From the IMG/VR virus record IMGVR_UViG_3300017917_000591, positions 1 through 37,908 of that record: a DNA stretch of 37,908 nucleotides, one strand, 5' to 3'. The notes below the pieces were generated by a model that saw only the letters and a list, made by a program, of their open reading frames with translations, was not told the origin of the DNA and did not search any database. Position 1 is the stretch's first letter, and each line of letters begins with the position of its first letter. Positions 1 to 8,797 of the stretch are shown here, piece after piece. This DNA is from a virus. The position numbers and the translations under genes are program-made.

Positions 1-1
1 G

Positions 2-111
2 TGTAGACGGTAGGATTCGAACCTACAAAGCCGCCATATTGGCTGGGCCCGATCCCCCTGTGGCCGTTCGTTACACCACAGGGGAGGTCTACCAATTCCG
101 CTCACGTCCAC
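2..111 (-). tRNA. Oversized tRNA-like gene, isotype unresolved
   Basis: Read on the minus strand, a 7-bp acceptor stem (GTGGACG with CGTCTAC, one G-U pair), a D-arm-like segment and a perfect T arm (GTAGG, TTCGAAT, CCTAC) are clear. The sequence ends in A-C at the window edge, consistent with A73 and the start of an encoded CCA. The middle does not fit a normal tRNA: a 9-bp hairpin (CCCCTGTGG with CCACAGGGG, 12-nt loop) follows the D arm, and a second short hairpin lies before the T arm, giving about 110 nt. I could not place a 7-nt anticodon loop with U33. A near-consensus promoter ends just upstream. It may be a chimeric or decayed tRNA, or a tRNA-like RNA. Confidence 0.6.
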
Positions 112-117
112 ATGCAT

Positions 118-146
118 AGTATATATTCATTTTTGGTTAAAGTCAA
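118..146 (-). promoter_or_regulatory. Sigma70-type promoter for the tRNA-like gene
   Basis: On the minus strand the -35 box TTGACT (141-146) and -10 box TATACT (118-123) are separated by exactly 17 nt. Transcription would start close to position 111, the 5' end of the tRNA-like gene, so that gene is probably transcribed independently of any array to the left of the window. Confidence 0.75.
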
Positions 147-187
147 CTTATTTTGGACCCTAGACGAATCACTATTAAATACTCCTG

Positions 188-1165
188 ATGCGATTCAACC
201 AAATACCATTTGAACAAATTGTCCGTTTTGGACAACAAACAATGTTGGACCGACCCTTGTTTTCCGTTAGTTGGATACTGGGTCGATTCTGTAATTATAA
301 CTGTAGTTACTGCTGGCCTTATGCTAGATCGGACAAAGTCGACCACTTGCCGTTAGATGTCTATTGCCAAACTATTGACCAAATAAAACAGCAGGCTAGA
401 CAAAATGGGTTTAATGAATTTCACTGGAGTTTTAGTGGTGGAGAGCCTACTGCATACAAACATCTTCCAGAGTTAATTAAACATTTGGATGAAACCGAAA
501 GCTCTTACCAAAGCATACACATGACAACAAATTTGAGCCCAGGTAGCAAGTGGTGGAAGTCTTGGTGCGAGCACACTAGTTTGTTACAGCGTAGAAGTAT
601 TACGGCTAGTTTCCACGATGAGTTTGCACGAGAACAAGAATTTGGAGACAAATGTTTACAGTTGATGTACGAGCTAGTCCACGTGACCATTAACCAAGTG
701 ATGGTTCCAGAAAAGTTTTACGAGCTATACGAACGTATGGAACGCTTTCATAAACGAGGAATCAACGTGACTCTAAAACCCCAAAGCGATGTAACTGCAA
801 GTCATGTTGTAGACGGATATACTGAAGACATGATACACCTAATGCAAGAAGGATTTCCTCAAAAGTCGCAGGGAGAAGACCTCTATCAAATTAGACTTAA
901 TGACGGTGCCAAAGATTATTACTTTGATCAAGCAGAAAGATTCAATGCATTTGGGTTTAACAAATTTAAAGATTGGACTTGCAATTCAGGATATCAAAGT
1001 GTTATAATTAGAGGTAATGAGGTCAAAAGAAGTTATAGCTGTAAAGATATGCCATTGGGAACATTAACCGATGGTTTTACGCTATTCGACAGTCCGCAAC
1101 GGTGTATTACCAATACCTGTGTAAGTTCGGCTGATTCTAAGATTCCCAAGGTAAAAAATGATTAA
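188..1165 (+). CDS. Radical SAM protein A
   Basis: This 325-residue protein is a radical SAM enzyme. The [4Fe-4S]-binding motif CNYNCSYC lies at residues 35-42 and the SAM-binding GGEPT at 84-88. Further cysteines in the C-terminal third (around WTCNSG, YSCKD and CITNTC) suggest an auxiliary Fe-S domain of the SPASM/twitch kind. It shares layout and motifs with the proteins at 3897 and 6563, so the three are probably paralogs. It heads an eight-gene co-directional run in which each gene overlaps the next, implying translational coupling. No strong ribosome binding site precedes the ATG, and a TAAATA-type motif ends only 6 nt upstream. The substrate is unknown; auxiliary clusters are common in peptide-modifying radical SAM enzymes. 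Confidence 0.88.
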   Translation: MRFNQIPFEQIVRFGQQTMLDRPLFSVSWILGRFCNYNCSYCWPYARSDKVDHLPLDVYCQTIDQIKQQARQNGFNEFHWSFSGGEPTAYKHLPELIKHLDETESSYQSIHMTTNLSPGSKWWKSWCEHTSLLQRRSITASFHDEFAREQEFGDKCLQLMYELVHVTINQVMVPEKFYELYERMERFHKRGINVTLKPQSDVTASHVVDGYTEDMIHLMQEGFPQKSQGEDLYQIRLNDGAKDYYFDQAERFNAFGFNKFKDWTCNSGYQSVIIRGNEVKRSYSCKDMPLGTLTDGFTLFDSPQRCITNTCVSSADSKIPKVKND

Positions 1166-1898
1166 CGGTATTGACTATAAAAAATTTGAAGCTGAGTTTT
1201 TACAAACAGACATAGGTAAACAAATAGTTAAGGATTTTGACCATGTAACATGCTCCGCATATAATATGCCTAGCATTATTTTTATGCGACATAAGTTCTC
1301 GGCTACTTGTAGAGAATTACTAGGTAGCAATGATCTCGCTGTTAAAAAACCAGTTACCCTTGTTTCAATTGTAACATTTTATTACCTACAATTTTTACAA
1401 GAAATAAATCCAAGTAAAATTTACGATATAGGCTGCGGATGGAATCTGTGGAAACGATACATTCCTAAAATTCACGGCGTTGATTGTAACGGTCCTTATG
1501 CAGACGAGATTGCTTACTATAATAAAGAATGGGTAGACAAACATGCAGGTACATTAGAGGCCGCCTTTACAGTTAACATGGATGTTGGACTAAAGGACAA
1601 TGTGCCCTGTACATTTGATAACATGTCGGAGCAAATATTAGAATTTGCTAGATTAATTCGTCCAGGCGGTCGTGGCTATATAAGCCTAGCAGTCTGGAGT
1701 CTTTACAAATCAACAAATCCTAACTGGTATAGAGATAATAATTGTAACCCCTATGATCCTGAAAGCATAAGACAGAAGACTAAAGAAATTATCTTGAAAC
1801 TTCCTCTTGACATAATTTGCTTAGACTGCGAGTTTGATATCTTTAAAAATATTCCTGCGCACGACGGCGAACTACGACTAGTGTTTGGAGTAAAGTAA
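1158..1898 (+). CDS. Class I SAM-dependent methyltransferase
   Basis: This 246-residue protein has a Rossmann-type motif I (YDIGCGWNLW, residues 89-98) followed by an acidic motif II region (HGVDCNG). A later segment, EFARLIRPGGRGYISLAVW, resembles the post-motif III region of class I methyltransferases. About 85 residues of unrecognised sequence precede the fold. The start codon lies inside the 3' end of the preceding radical SAM gene, and the stop overlaps the next methyltransferase at a TAATG junction. A methyl-transfer role is well supported by motif; the acceptor is unknown, and the operon context suggests it acts on the same substrate as the radical SAM enzymes. Confidence 0.75.
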   Translation: MINGIDYKKFEAEFLQTDIGKQIVKDFDHVTCSAYNMPSIIFMRHKFSATCRELLGSNDLAVKKPVTLVSIVTFYYLQFLQEINPSKIYDIGCGWNLWKRYIPKIHGVDCNGPYADEIAYYNKEWVDKHAGTLEAAFTVNMDVGLKDNVPCTFDNMSEQILEFARLIRPGGRGYISLAVWSLYKSTNPNWYRDNNCNPYDPESIRQKTKEIILKLPLDIICLDCEFDIFKNIPAHDGELRLVFGVK

Positions 1899-2518
1899 TG
1901 ACATGGAAGTTTGATAAACATGTATCCGAATACTACCTAGAGCATGTTCGCAGTCATATTCCGGACTTTAATACAGTAATTGATAAAACTATTGAATGCT
2001 GTATTAGTAGTTGTGATAAAGAGGATTTGATACTAGACTTTGGTTGTGCCACGGGTTACACATTGGACAAGCTACATCAGGCAGGTTTTAGAAATTTGTG
2101 CGGCGCAGACTCTAGTCAAGACATGTTAAACAAATGTGTTTCGCCTGCGAAATATATCTGTACCGATAATATACCTAAACTTCAATTTAAAGCAATAATT
2201 GCCAATTGGGTTTTACATTTTAACTTTAACAAAGAGCAGTTGATTAAAAATATCTATGATCAATTAGAAAATAACGGTATTGCAATAATAAGCGATAAGT
2301 TATCTCAAAGTAAATTTATTCAGGATAGATACTATAATTGGAAACAGTCGCAAGGTGTGTCTATTGATGATATACAACGTAAAGAGCAATCTTTAATTGG
2401 TGTTATGAATTTACACCCGATAGGCTACTATTATGACACGTTAACTTCTGTTGGTTTTAAATCTGTTGAAGTGTTTCACGGCAGTTGGGGGTTTGTTAGT
2501 TTACTGGCAAGAAAATAA
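1898..2518 (+). CDS. Class I SAM-dependent methyltransferase
   Basis: This 206-residue protein carries a typical motif I (LILDFGCATGYTLDKL, residues 45-60), then GADSSQDML as the acidic loop that contacts the SAM ribose. The size and order fit a small UbiE/BioC-like fold. It starts at a TAATG overlap with the gene before and ends at the same kind of junction with the gene after. It is the second of two adjacent methyltransferases between two radical SAM genes. They are not obviously close paralogs, which suggests different acceptor positions rather than a simple tandem duplication. The substrate is unknown. Confidence 0.78.
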   Translation: MTWKFDKHVSEYYLEHVRSHIPDFNTVIDKTIECCISSCDKEDLILDFGCATGYTLDKLHQAGFRNLCGADSSQDMLNKCVSPAKYICTDNIPKLQFKAIIANWVLHFNFNKEQLIKNIYDQLENNGIAIISDKLSQSKFIQDRYYNWKQSQGVSIDDIQRKEQSLIGVMNLHPIGYYYDTLTSVGFKSVEVFHGSWGFVSLLARK

Positions 2519-3900
2519 TGAGCAAAGCAAAAGAATACATTCAATCGATTGAAAATAAAACAGGTAGCAAAACTTTTTGCATATTACCTTGGATACATGT
2601 AGCTACACGACCAAACGGAGATGCTAGGCTTTGTTGCGGTAGTAATGCTAGTCAAGCAACTAACGGTATACTAGATGCAGGACTAGTTAAGACAGAAAAC
2701 GGCGAGCCTGCAAACTTTGGTAAAGATGGTTTACTAAGTGCAATTAATAACGAGTACATGCGGGATGTGCGTAAGACCATGTTAGCAGGAAAGATTCCTC
2801 TTAGTTGTGCAAAATGTTTTGAAGAAGAACAAAATGGTATTATCAGCAAACGAGTATGGGAGCTGTACTATTGGGAAAATGAAGGGCTTGATCTTAAAGA
2901 AATTATCGACAGTACTGATATCGATGGAACAATACCTCCTGTAATAAAATATCTGGATCTTCGACTAGGACATACCTGTAATTTAAAATGTGTAATGTGT
3001 ACACCACACGATAGTAGTCGCTGGGTACAAGATCATGCCGCAATAACTAAAACTGTTAAAAGTCCTATTGTGCTTAAACAGATCATGTGGGATGCTGACA
3101 AGTTTGACAACTACTGGTACGAGAAGCCAGAACTATGGACTGAAATCTTTAATCAAATTCCTAACATTCGTCAATTATATTTTGCTGGTGGCGAACCTTT
3201 AATGATTAAAGAACACAAACGTTTTTTAGAGGAAATAGTTGCTAGAGGATACGCAAAGAATATTACTGTAAGATATAACAGTAACGGACTTTTTGTAGAC
3301 GACTACATTATCAACTTGTGGAGTAATTTTAAAGAAGTTCGCTTTGCCTTTAGTATCGACGCAGTTGGCGACAGGAATCACTACATTAGGTATCCAGCAG
3401 ACTGGGACACTATCGTAAAGAACTTGCACATACTAGACAACACACCAGACAATATAAAAATTGGTATAGCCTGTGCTGTACAGATTTTTAATGTAAAGCA
3501 TATTATTGATTTTGCCAAATGGAAAATACAACAAAACTTTAAAAAAATCAACTTGTTTAAAGTAAACGAAGTCGTTGCTGGCGGCGGCATCATTAATATG
3601 CACATGTTGTACATACCCACATTCTTAAGTGCAAGAATGTTGCCTAAAGAAGACAAAGACCAGTTAATCAAAGACTTTGCAGATTTTAAAGATTGGCTGT
3701 GGAATAACTATACTCAAGATGATGATTTCTGGAAACACAATCCTAACGGATGGAAACGTTGGGAGGGTATACTCAGCTTTGTTCTTGCAGAAGATCACAG
3801 TAACCAACTTTCAGATTTTAAAGAATATGTCAGTAACTTAGATCAGATAAGAGGACTAGATGCTAAAACTATATTTCCCGAGTTGGCGCATATATTATGA
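2518..3900 (+). CDS. Radical SAM protein B with N-terminal twitch-like cysteines
   Basis: This is the largest radical SAM protein of the run, 460 residues. The cluster motif CNLKCVMC is at about 154-161 and GGEP at 224-227. Unusually, cysteine-rich segments precede the core: FCILPWIHVATRPNGDARLCC starts near residue 20, and a CAKC pair is at 97-100. The phrase around CILPWIH is known to me from phage proteins annotated as twitch-domain radical SAM proteins. This points to an auxiliary cluster bound by N-terminal residues. It starts at a TAATG overlap and runs 4 nt into the next radical SAM gene. The substrate is unknown. Confidence 0.87.
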   Translation: MSKAKEYIQSIENKTGSKTFCILPWIHVATRPNGDARLCCGSNASQATNGILDAGLVKTENGEPANFGKDGLLSAINNEYMRDVRKTMLAGKIPLSCAKCFEEEQNGIISKRVWELYYWENEGLDLKEIIDSTDIDGTIPPVIKYLDLRLGHTCNLKCVMCTPHDSSRWVQDHAAITKTVKSPIVLKQIMWDADKFDNYWYEKPELWTEIFNQIPNIRQLYFAGGEPLMIKEHKRFLEEIVARGYAKNITVRYNSNGLFVDDYIINLWSNFKEVRFAFSIDAVGDRNHYIRYPADWDTIVKNLHILDNTPDNIKIGIACAVQIFNVKHIIDFAKWKIQQNFKKINLFKVNEVVAGGGIINMHMLYIPTFLSARMLPKEDKDQLIKDFADFKDWLWNNYTQDDDFWKHNPNGWKRWEGILSFVLAEDHSNQLSDFKEYVSNLDQIRGLDAKTIFPELAHIL

Positions 3901-4892
3901 AAGAACTTATTCAAATAGAAAATAATAAAAAAGACACGCTTAGGATCATGTATAACCTAAGCAATGTCTGCAACTATAAATGTTGGTATTGTTTTCCCGG
4001 ATGTAATGACGGTACTGTAGGCTGGCCCGACTTGACCACTGCCAAATTGAATATGAAGCATTTATTGGAATACTATTTTAATAATGGTACAAATGACATC
4101 AATTTAAATTTAATAGGCGGTGAGCCATCCTTGTGGAGAGATTTAGGTGAGTTTGTACAGTACATAAAAGATAACGTTAATAAAAAATGGTATCAAAAAA
4201 TTCGAATCAGTATGCAGACCAATGCTTCCAGAACATTAAGATGGTGGGAAGAATACGGACACTATTTTGACCATGTTAGTATCAGTGTGCATGGTGAACG
4301 TGCTGATCCGCTACACATATCTAAAGTGGGACAAATTTTAGTAGATAAAGGCGTTTTTTGTTTTGCTTCTGTATTAATGGATCACAAACATTGGGACAAG
4401 TCTGTTGAGTTAGTTGATACAATTTTATCTACAAAGACATCCTTTATGGTACAGGTTAAACCAATACATGTAAATGGAATTTATAACTACACTGATTCTC
4501 AGAATTCTTATTTGTCAGAAACTATTAAAAGAAAACCAAGTATCAGTCAAGCTATTAAGAACTATAAAACTATATCTTCTATACCAACTATCACCGCATC
4601 GTATAGCGACGGCTCTAAAATAAAAACCAAAGTTGCTTACAAGATAGTTCAGGAGGGTATTCAAAGCTTCACAGGATGGAGTTGTAGTATTGGACAGACT
4701 TGGATATACATTAACCTAGAAGGCAATATAACCGGAACCTGCGGCAATAAATTATACGGAGTCGATTATTTCTACAACATAAATGACAAAGATTTTGTCA
4801 ATAAATTTGCACCAAAACTTACATCAGTTATTTGCGAAAAAGGAAACTGTAGTTGCGAAGGTGAAATAGTATTAGCAAAAAAGAAAATATGA
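3897..4892 (+). CDS. Radical SAM protein C
   Basis: This 331-residue radical SAM protein has CNYKCWYC at residues 25-32 and GGEPS at 74-78. The C-terminal region holds several more cysteines (GWSCSIGQ, TGTCGNK, VICEKGNCSC), consistent with a SPASM/twitch auxiliary cluster. It aligns by eye with the proteins at 188 and 6563: same N-terminal distance to the cluster, same GGEP context, and a shared aromatic-cysteine segment before the C-terminal cysteines. It begins 4 nt inside the preceding gene and its stop overlaps the start of the next methyltransferase (ATGA). The substrate is unknown. Confidence 0.87.
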   Translation: MKELIQIENNKKDTLRIMYNLSNVCNYKCWYCFPGCNDGTVGWPDLTTAKLNMKHLLEYYFNNGTNDINLNLIGGEPSLWRDLGEFVQYIKDNVNKKWYQKIRISMQTNASRTLRWWEEYGHYFDHVSISVHGERADPLHISKVGQILVDKGVFCFASVLMDHKHWDKSVELVDTILSTKTSFMVQVKPIHVNGIYNYTDSQNSYLSETIKRKPSISQAIKNYKTISSIPTITASYSDGSKIKTKVAYKIVQEGIQSFTGWSCSIGQTWIYINLEGNITGTCGNKLYGVDYFYNINDKDFVNKFAPKLTSVICEKGNCSCEGEIVLAKKKI

Positions 4893-5491
4893 ACATAGAT
4901 ACAGAACACATACATCATTGGATGCGAGCTATTCGTAATAGTAAAAATCCTATGCGTACCATGGACGCTTTTTGGAGTGGACAAATAAAAAGCAAAGAAT
5001 GGATTATCACCGAGTTGAATAAGGTAAGGCACTATACAGTAGATTGGCCTACCGTAGATATACACGGTGGTTGGGTCGGTGTATTAGCCAGTATGTTATT
5101 TCAAAGTAACTTGTATCTGAAGAATATTAGATCTGTAGATATTGATCCAGAATGCGAAGCAATCGCTAACGACATGAACCAACTAGAATTAGAAGCTGGC
5201 AAGTTTCGAGCTGTTACCGCAGATATGTGTGACTTGCGCAGTGATGCTGATATTATAATCAACACTAGCTTTGAACATATAACACAAGATCAATACGACC
5301 TATGGCTATCAGGACTTCCTCAAAATAGTTTAATAATTTTACAAAGTAATGACTACAAGATACCAGAGCATGTTAGAACTGCTAGTACCTTAGAAGAGTT
5401 TAAAGTACAATCGGGGCTGACACGCATATTCTACTCGGGTGAATTAGAATTGCCGCTCTATACAAGATTTATGATAATTGGTAGCAAATAA
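4889..5491 (+). CDS. Probable class I methyltransferase
   Basis: This 200-residue protein is probably a SAM-binding methyltransferase, although motif I is degenerate. The segment VDIHGGWVGVLASMLF takes the motif I position, NIRSVDIDPECEAIAND gives a clear acidic motif II, and FRAVTADMCDL plus DIIINTSFEHI resemble the next two strands. No catalytic NPPY-type motif is visible. It starts at an ATGA overlap and ends at a TAATG overlap, so it belongs to the same coupled operon. An alternative is a SAM-binding protein that has lost methyl transfer. The acceptor is unknown. Confidence 0.62.
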   Translation: MNIDTEHIHHWMRAIRNSKNPMRTMDAFWSGQIKSKEWIITELNKVRHYTVDWPTVDIHGGWVGVLASMLFQSNLYLKNIRSVDIDPECEAIANDMNQLELEAGKFRAVTADMCDLRSDADIIINTSFEHITQDQYDLWLSGLPQNSLIILQSNDYKIPEHVRTASTLEEFKVQSGLTRIFYSGELELPLYTRFMIIGSK

Positions 5492-6570
5492 TGTTTAACT
5501 TTCAAGACCTCAAAACCGTTCATTTGGAAATCAGTACAAGGTGCCAAGCATCTTGTCCTATGTGTCCACGCAACTATCACGGAGGTTTAGAAAATCCTAA
5601 TTTAAAAATAGCCGATTGGACTTATGCAGATTTTATACGTATTTTCGACACCGATACTTTAAAGCAGATAACTGGCATTTATTTTTGCGGAAACTTCGGC
5701 GACCCTATCATGAACGATGATTTGATACTCATGTGCCAATATCTAAAGGACCATGCTCCAACAATTGATTTAAGAATTCATACAAACGGTGGCGCAAGAA
5801 GTACTCGTTGGTGGCAGGCTCTTAGACAGTCGTTGCCAGACAAGCACGTAGTCATATTTGCCTTAGATGGATTAGAAGATACACACCATTTATATCGTAT
5901 TGGCACTAAGTATGAAAATGTAATACGTAATGCGTCTACTTTTATTAACGAAGGCGGAACAGCTGAATGGGTCTTTATTAAATTTAAGCATAATGAGCAT
6001 CAAGTTGAAGAAGCCGAACGCAGAAGCAAACAACTAGGTTTTGCTAGATTTGCTGTGAAGAATACAATTAGATTTATTGGAGAACCTAAGTTTAGCGTAC
6101 TAGACAAAAACGGAGAACACAAATACTATTTAGAACCTCCAGAAACTAATCAAGTTATTTTAATCGATCGGCAGGCAGTAGAGAATTTTAATACTTGGTA
6201 TAAGGAAACTGAAATAGAATGTTACGCTCAGGTTAATAAAGAAATTTATATTGATGCTCATAGAAATTTATTCCCTTGTTGCTTTTTAGCCAGCGCACCT
6301 TATAACCACAGTTATTCACAGCCGTTACTTACAGATATTAGAAACAAGATTGTTGAACAGTATCACGGTTTAGTAGACAGTATAGGCGGTATAAACAATC
6401 TAAGTTTAGACAGCCATTCTATCAAAGAAGTAGTTAATAGTACTGCTTGGCAAACAGTATGGGACGAATACTGGACTAGTAAAAAACTTATTACCTGTGC
6501 TAGAACCTGCGGTAAAACAAATTTGTCAAAACCCAAAGACCAATTTGTTAAGAGAACTAATAATGAATAA
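5491..6570 (+). CDS. Radical SAM protein D, SPASM-like
   Basis: This 359-residue protein has the cluster motif CQASCPMC at residues 18-25 in a context (LEISTRCQASCPMCPRN) typical of SPASM-type radical SAM proteins. The GGEP position reads CGNFGDPIM, a recognised variant in this subgroup. The C-terminal half has ECYAQVN, LFPCCFL and CARTCGKT, enough cysteines for one or two auxiliary clusters. It is less like the A/C/E trio than those are to each other. Its last 8 nt overlap the start of the next radical SAM gene. SPASM proteins often modify peptides, so a peptide or protein substrate is plausible but unproven. Confidence 0.86.
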   Translation: MFNFQDLKTVHLEISTRCQASCPMCPRNYHGGLENPNLKIADWTYADFIRIFDTDTLKQITGIYFCGNFGDPIMNDDLILMCQYLKDHAPTIDLRIHTNGGARSTRWWQALRQSLPDKHVVIFALDGLEDTHHLYRIGTKYENVIRNASTFINEGGTAEWVFIKFKHNEHQVEEAERRSKQLGFARFAVKNTIRFIGEPKFSVLDKNGEHKYYLEPPETNQVILIDRQAVENFNTWYKETEIECYAQVNKEIYIDAHRNLFPCCFLASAPYNHSYSQPLLTDIRNKIVEQYHGLVDSIGGINNLSLDSHSIKEVVNSTAWQTVWDEYWTSKKLITCARTCGKTNLSKPKDQFVKRTNNE

Positions 6571-7639
6571 GTTTTTTGCTATTCATCCTGTTAATCAAGA
6601 TCCATTTATTATCACGTGGGACCTTGGCCGTAGATGTAATTACGACTGTAGTTACTGCCCTAGTCATAGGCATGATAATTTTAGCTCTCACGCAAGTTTA
6701 GAAGAACTAAAAGATAGCACAGAGTTTTTGTTTGCGTATATTTCAACAGTATCAGAACAGAGAATCAATAAAGATTTTCACGTGAGCTTTACTGGAGGGG
6801 AACCAACAGTAAACCCAAACTTCATAGCATTTGTCAGTTACTTGAAAGAAAGATACCATTCCTCATTTGCAAATAAGTTTAATTTGCAACTTGACTTAAC
6901 TACCAACGGCGCAATGAGTGAAAAAATGGCCCAGGCAGTTATCAAAGAATTTGATTATGTTACAGTTAGCTATCATGCAGAAGCTGTAGACAAATTAAAA
7001 ACTCAGGTCATTGAAAGAATTGAACAGTTTCACAATAGTGATATTAAATTAAAAGTTAATGTAATGTTTCATGCACAGTATTTTTCTGAATGTCAGGACT
7101 TGTGCGAACAATTTAAAATACTAGGTATTCGCTACATACCTAGGTTGATAGGTGATGATCCTGACAGCAAGTCTAGTCAAGCACATTTGTACACAGCAGA
7201 ACAAAAATCATGGCTTACAGAATTCTGGGGAATTGATTTTAACCCTACAGGACGACCTTGCTGTGGAGGAAGGACATTTGGTGTATGTAGTTCGGACGGT
7301 GTTGAACACACCAAGTACTTGAATAACAGGGAATTTAAAGATTGGTATTGTAGTGTAAACTGGTTTTTCTTACATATAGAACAGCAAACAAAATTAATCT
7401 TTCATCATCAAACCTGTCAAGCAAGATTAGATGGCACCCGAGGACATATTGGATCACTTGAAAACTGGACGAGCATTATAGACAATTTAGAAACTATGCT
7501 GTCTCAAAAAGAAATGCCGTTGGTTGTTTGCCCTAATAAACTTTGTGGCTGTGGGTTATGTACACCTAAAAGTGAAAACAGGCACAACTTACTAGAAGTC
7601 ATGCCTGCAATAGTCAAAGATATTTCAGTTTTTAATTAA
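6563..7639 (+). CDS. Radical SAM protein E
   Basis: This 358-residue radical SAM protein has CNYDCSYC at residues 25-32 and GGEPT at 78-82. It is rich in C-terminal cysteines (RPCCGG, VCSS, WYCSV, QTCQA, VCPNKLCGCGLC), arguing for one or more auxiliary Fe-S clusters. I chose the ATG at 6563 because it lies at the usual distance before the cluster motif, matches the paralogs at 188 and 3897, and overlaps the preceding stop by only 8 nt; an in-frame ATG at 6497 would add 22 residues with no family counterpart. It is the last gene of the left operon and converges with the fibre-like gene, the stops overlapping by 4 nt with no terminator visible. Confidence 0.87.
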   Translation: MNKFFAIHPVNQDPFIITWDLGRRCNYDCSYCPSHRHDNFSSHASLEELKDSTEFLFAYISTVSEQRINKDFHVSFTGGEPTVNPNFIAFVSYLKERYHSSFANKFNLQLDLTTNGAMSEKMAQAVIKEFDYVTVSYHAEAVDKLKTQVIERIEQFHNSDIKLKVNVMFHAQYFSECQDLCEQFKILGIRYIPRLIGDDPDSKSSQAHLYTAEQKSWLTEFWGIDFNPTGRPCCGGRTFGVCSSDGVEHTKYLNNREFKDWYCSVNWFFLHIEQQTKLIFHHQTCQARLDGTRGHIGSLENWTSIIDNLETMLSQKEMPLVVCPNKLCGCGLCTPKSENRHNLLEVMPAIVKDISVFN

Positions 7640-8757
7640 CTTAGGTCAACCCATTCAGGAGTAACACCGCCAGTGTTTTGATACCCTTGGAACGTGTTTG
7701 TAGTTGTATTATAAATCATTTGACCAAATGCCGGTGTTAATGCATTTCTTTGTGTTGTAGTATAACTAGCGATTTGAAGCACTTTATTTGCACTAATACC
7801 GTCGCCACTAATAGCAAACGAACTTTGCAATACACCTGTGCTATCTGCTGCACGGAAAACCCATGCTGAAGGCGCAATACCAGAACTTACAGTTCCGTTA
7901 GTCAAGCACACAATAGCACCTGCAGGGCTATAGGCGCTGCCGGTGTACGCCGCAACAGAGAAATTCAATAACTGGTCGTTTTGTAGTACAGTAGTTGGAC
8001 TAACTGTTGTTCCTCTACTTCTAGCAAAAGTAACCGAACTCACAGCTGCGTTAGACCCTTGATTCTGTAGGAATGATATCCAAGGATTGCTTGGGTTGTA
8101 AGATTGAGTAACAAATGCACTACTTGTAGTTGACACAACTAGTTGGTTCCCAGAAATTGTTCCGCCACCTGAATTAAATGCAATAGAACTGATAGTTAAC
8201 GCTTTTGATGTTCCATTTACAATCGTCGACGAGTCTGAAGCTAAAAGATTACCAGTAAACGATGTTCCTTTGACTGTTCCAGTAATATCAATATTACCAG
8301 TTCCTGTGATGTTATTTGAGTTTAAGTTTAAGTTACCACCCAACATTGGGTTAGTATCGTCTTCAATTGCTGCAAGCCCTACCCCGTCAAGAGTTACTGT
8401 AGCATTAATTTTGTTCTCTACATCGTCGTACAAAAACGAAATGTTTGAGTGAGTTCCAGTTGTAAACAAACTAGCAGCCGCTTCTTGAGCTAGTAGCGGT
8501 GAGAAATATTGTCTATTTAAATTTGTACCTTGTTCAATATCGTCAGTAGATAGTCCTGCTACTTCTAATACTTGATCTATTGCGTTGTAAGTTAAACCAT
8601 AACCAGCAACGTTGTTACCTATTACAGGCACACCGCCAGCAGTAATACCGTCTCCGACCCATAGTTGTTGACCATCGATAGTCCATACTATTTCACCAGT
8701 TTCAAATACTTTTCCTGTGCGTTGGGCGTCTGTGCCGCGTCTGATCTTTAGCGCCAT
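7636..8757 (-). CDS. Phage fibre-like structural protein
   Basis: This 373-residue protein starts with an IRRGTDAQR segment, then WTIDGQQLWVGDG, a known N-terminal module of phage fibre and appendage proteins. The middle has low-complexity, beta-rich sequence with repeated T, S, N and G (GGNLNLNSNNITGTGNID). The end, MIYNTTTNTFQGYQNTGG, is also common at fibre C-termini. It is the only recognisable structural gene in the enzyme block and is read toward the radical SAM operon. A TAAATA motif about 40 nt upstream and a GAGG-type ribosome binding site support late expression. Its place in the virion cannot be told. It is one candidate target of the neighbouring enzymes. Confidence 0.75.
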   Translation of the reverse strand: MALKIRRGTDAQRTGKVFETGEIVWTIDGQQLWVGDGITAGGVPVIGNNVAGYGLTYNAIDQVLEVAGLSTDDIEQGTNLNRQYFSPLLAQEAAASLFTTGTHSNISFLYDDVENKINATVTLDGVGLAAIEDDTNPMLGGNLNLNSNNITGTGNIDITGTVKGTSFTGNLLASDSSTIVNGTSKALTISSIAFNSGGGTISGNQLVVSTTSSAFVTQSYNPSNPWISFLQNQGSNAAVSSVTFARSRGTTVSPTTVLQNDQLLNFSVAAYTGSAYSPAGAIVCLTNGTVSSGIAPSAWVFRAADSTGVLQSSFAISGDGISANKVLQIASYTTTQRNALTPAFGQMIYNTTTNTFQGYQNTGGVTPEWVDLS

Positions 8758-8797
8758 TGTGCTATCCTCGTTATTTTAGGGCTTGAGCCATATAATG

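Noticed and set aside
6497-6562. Upstream start for radical SAM protein E
   Set aside because: It would overlap the preceding gene by 74 nt and add 22 residues not matched in the paralogs.
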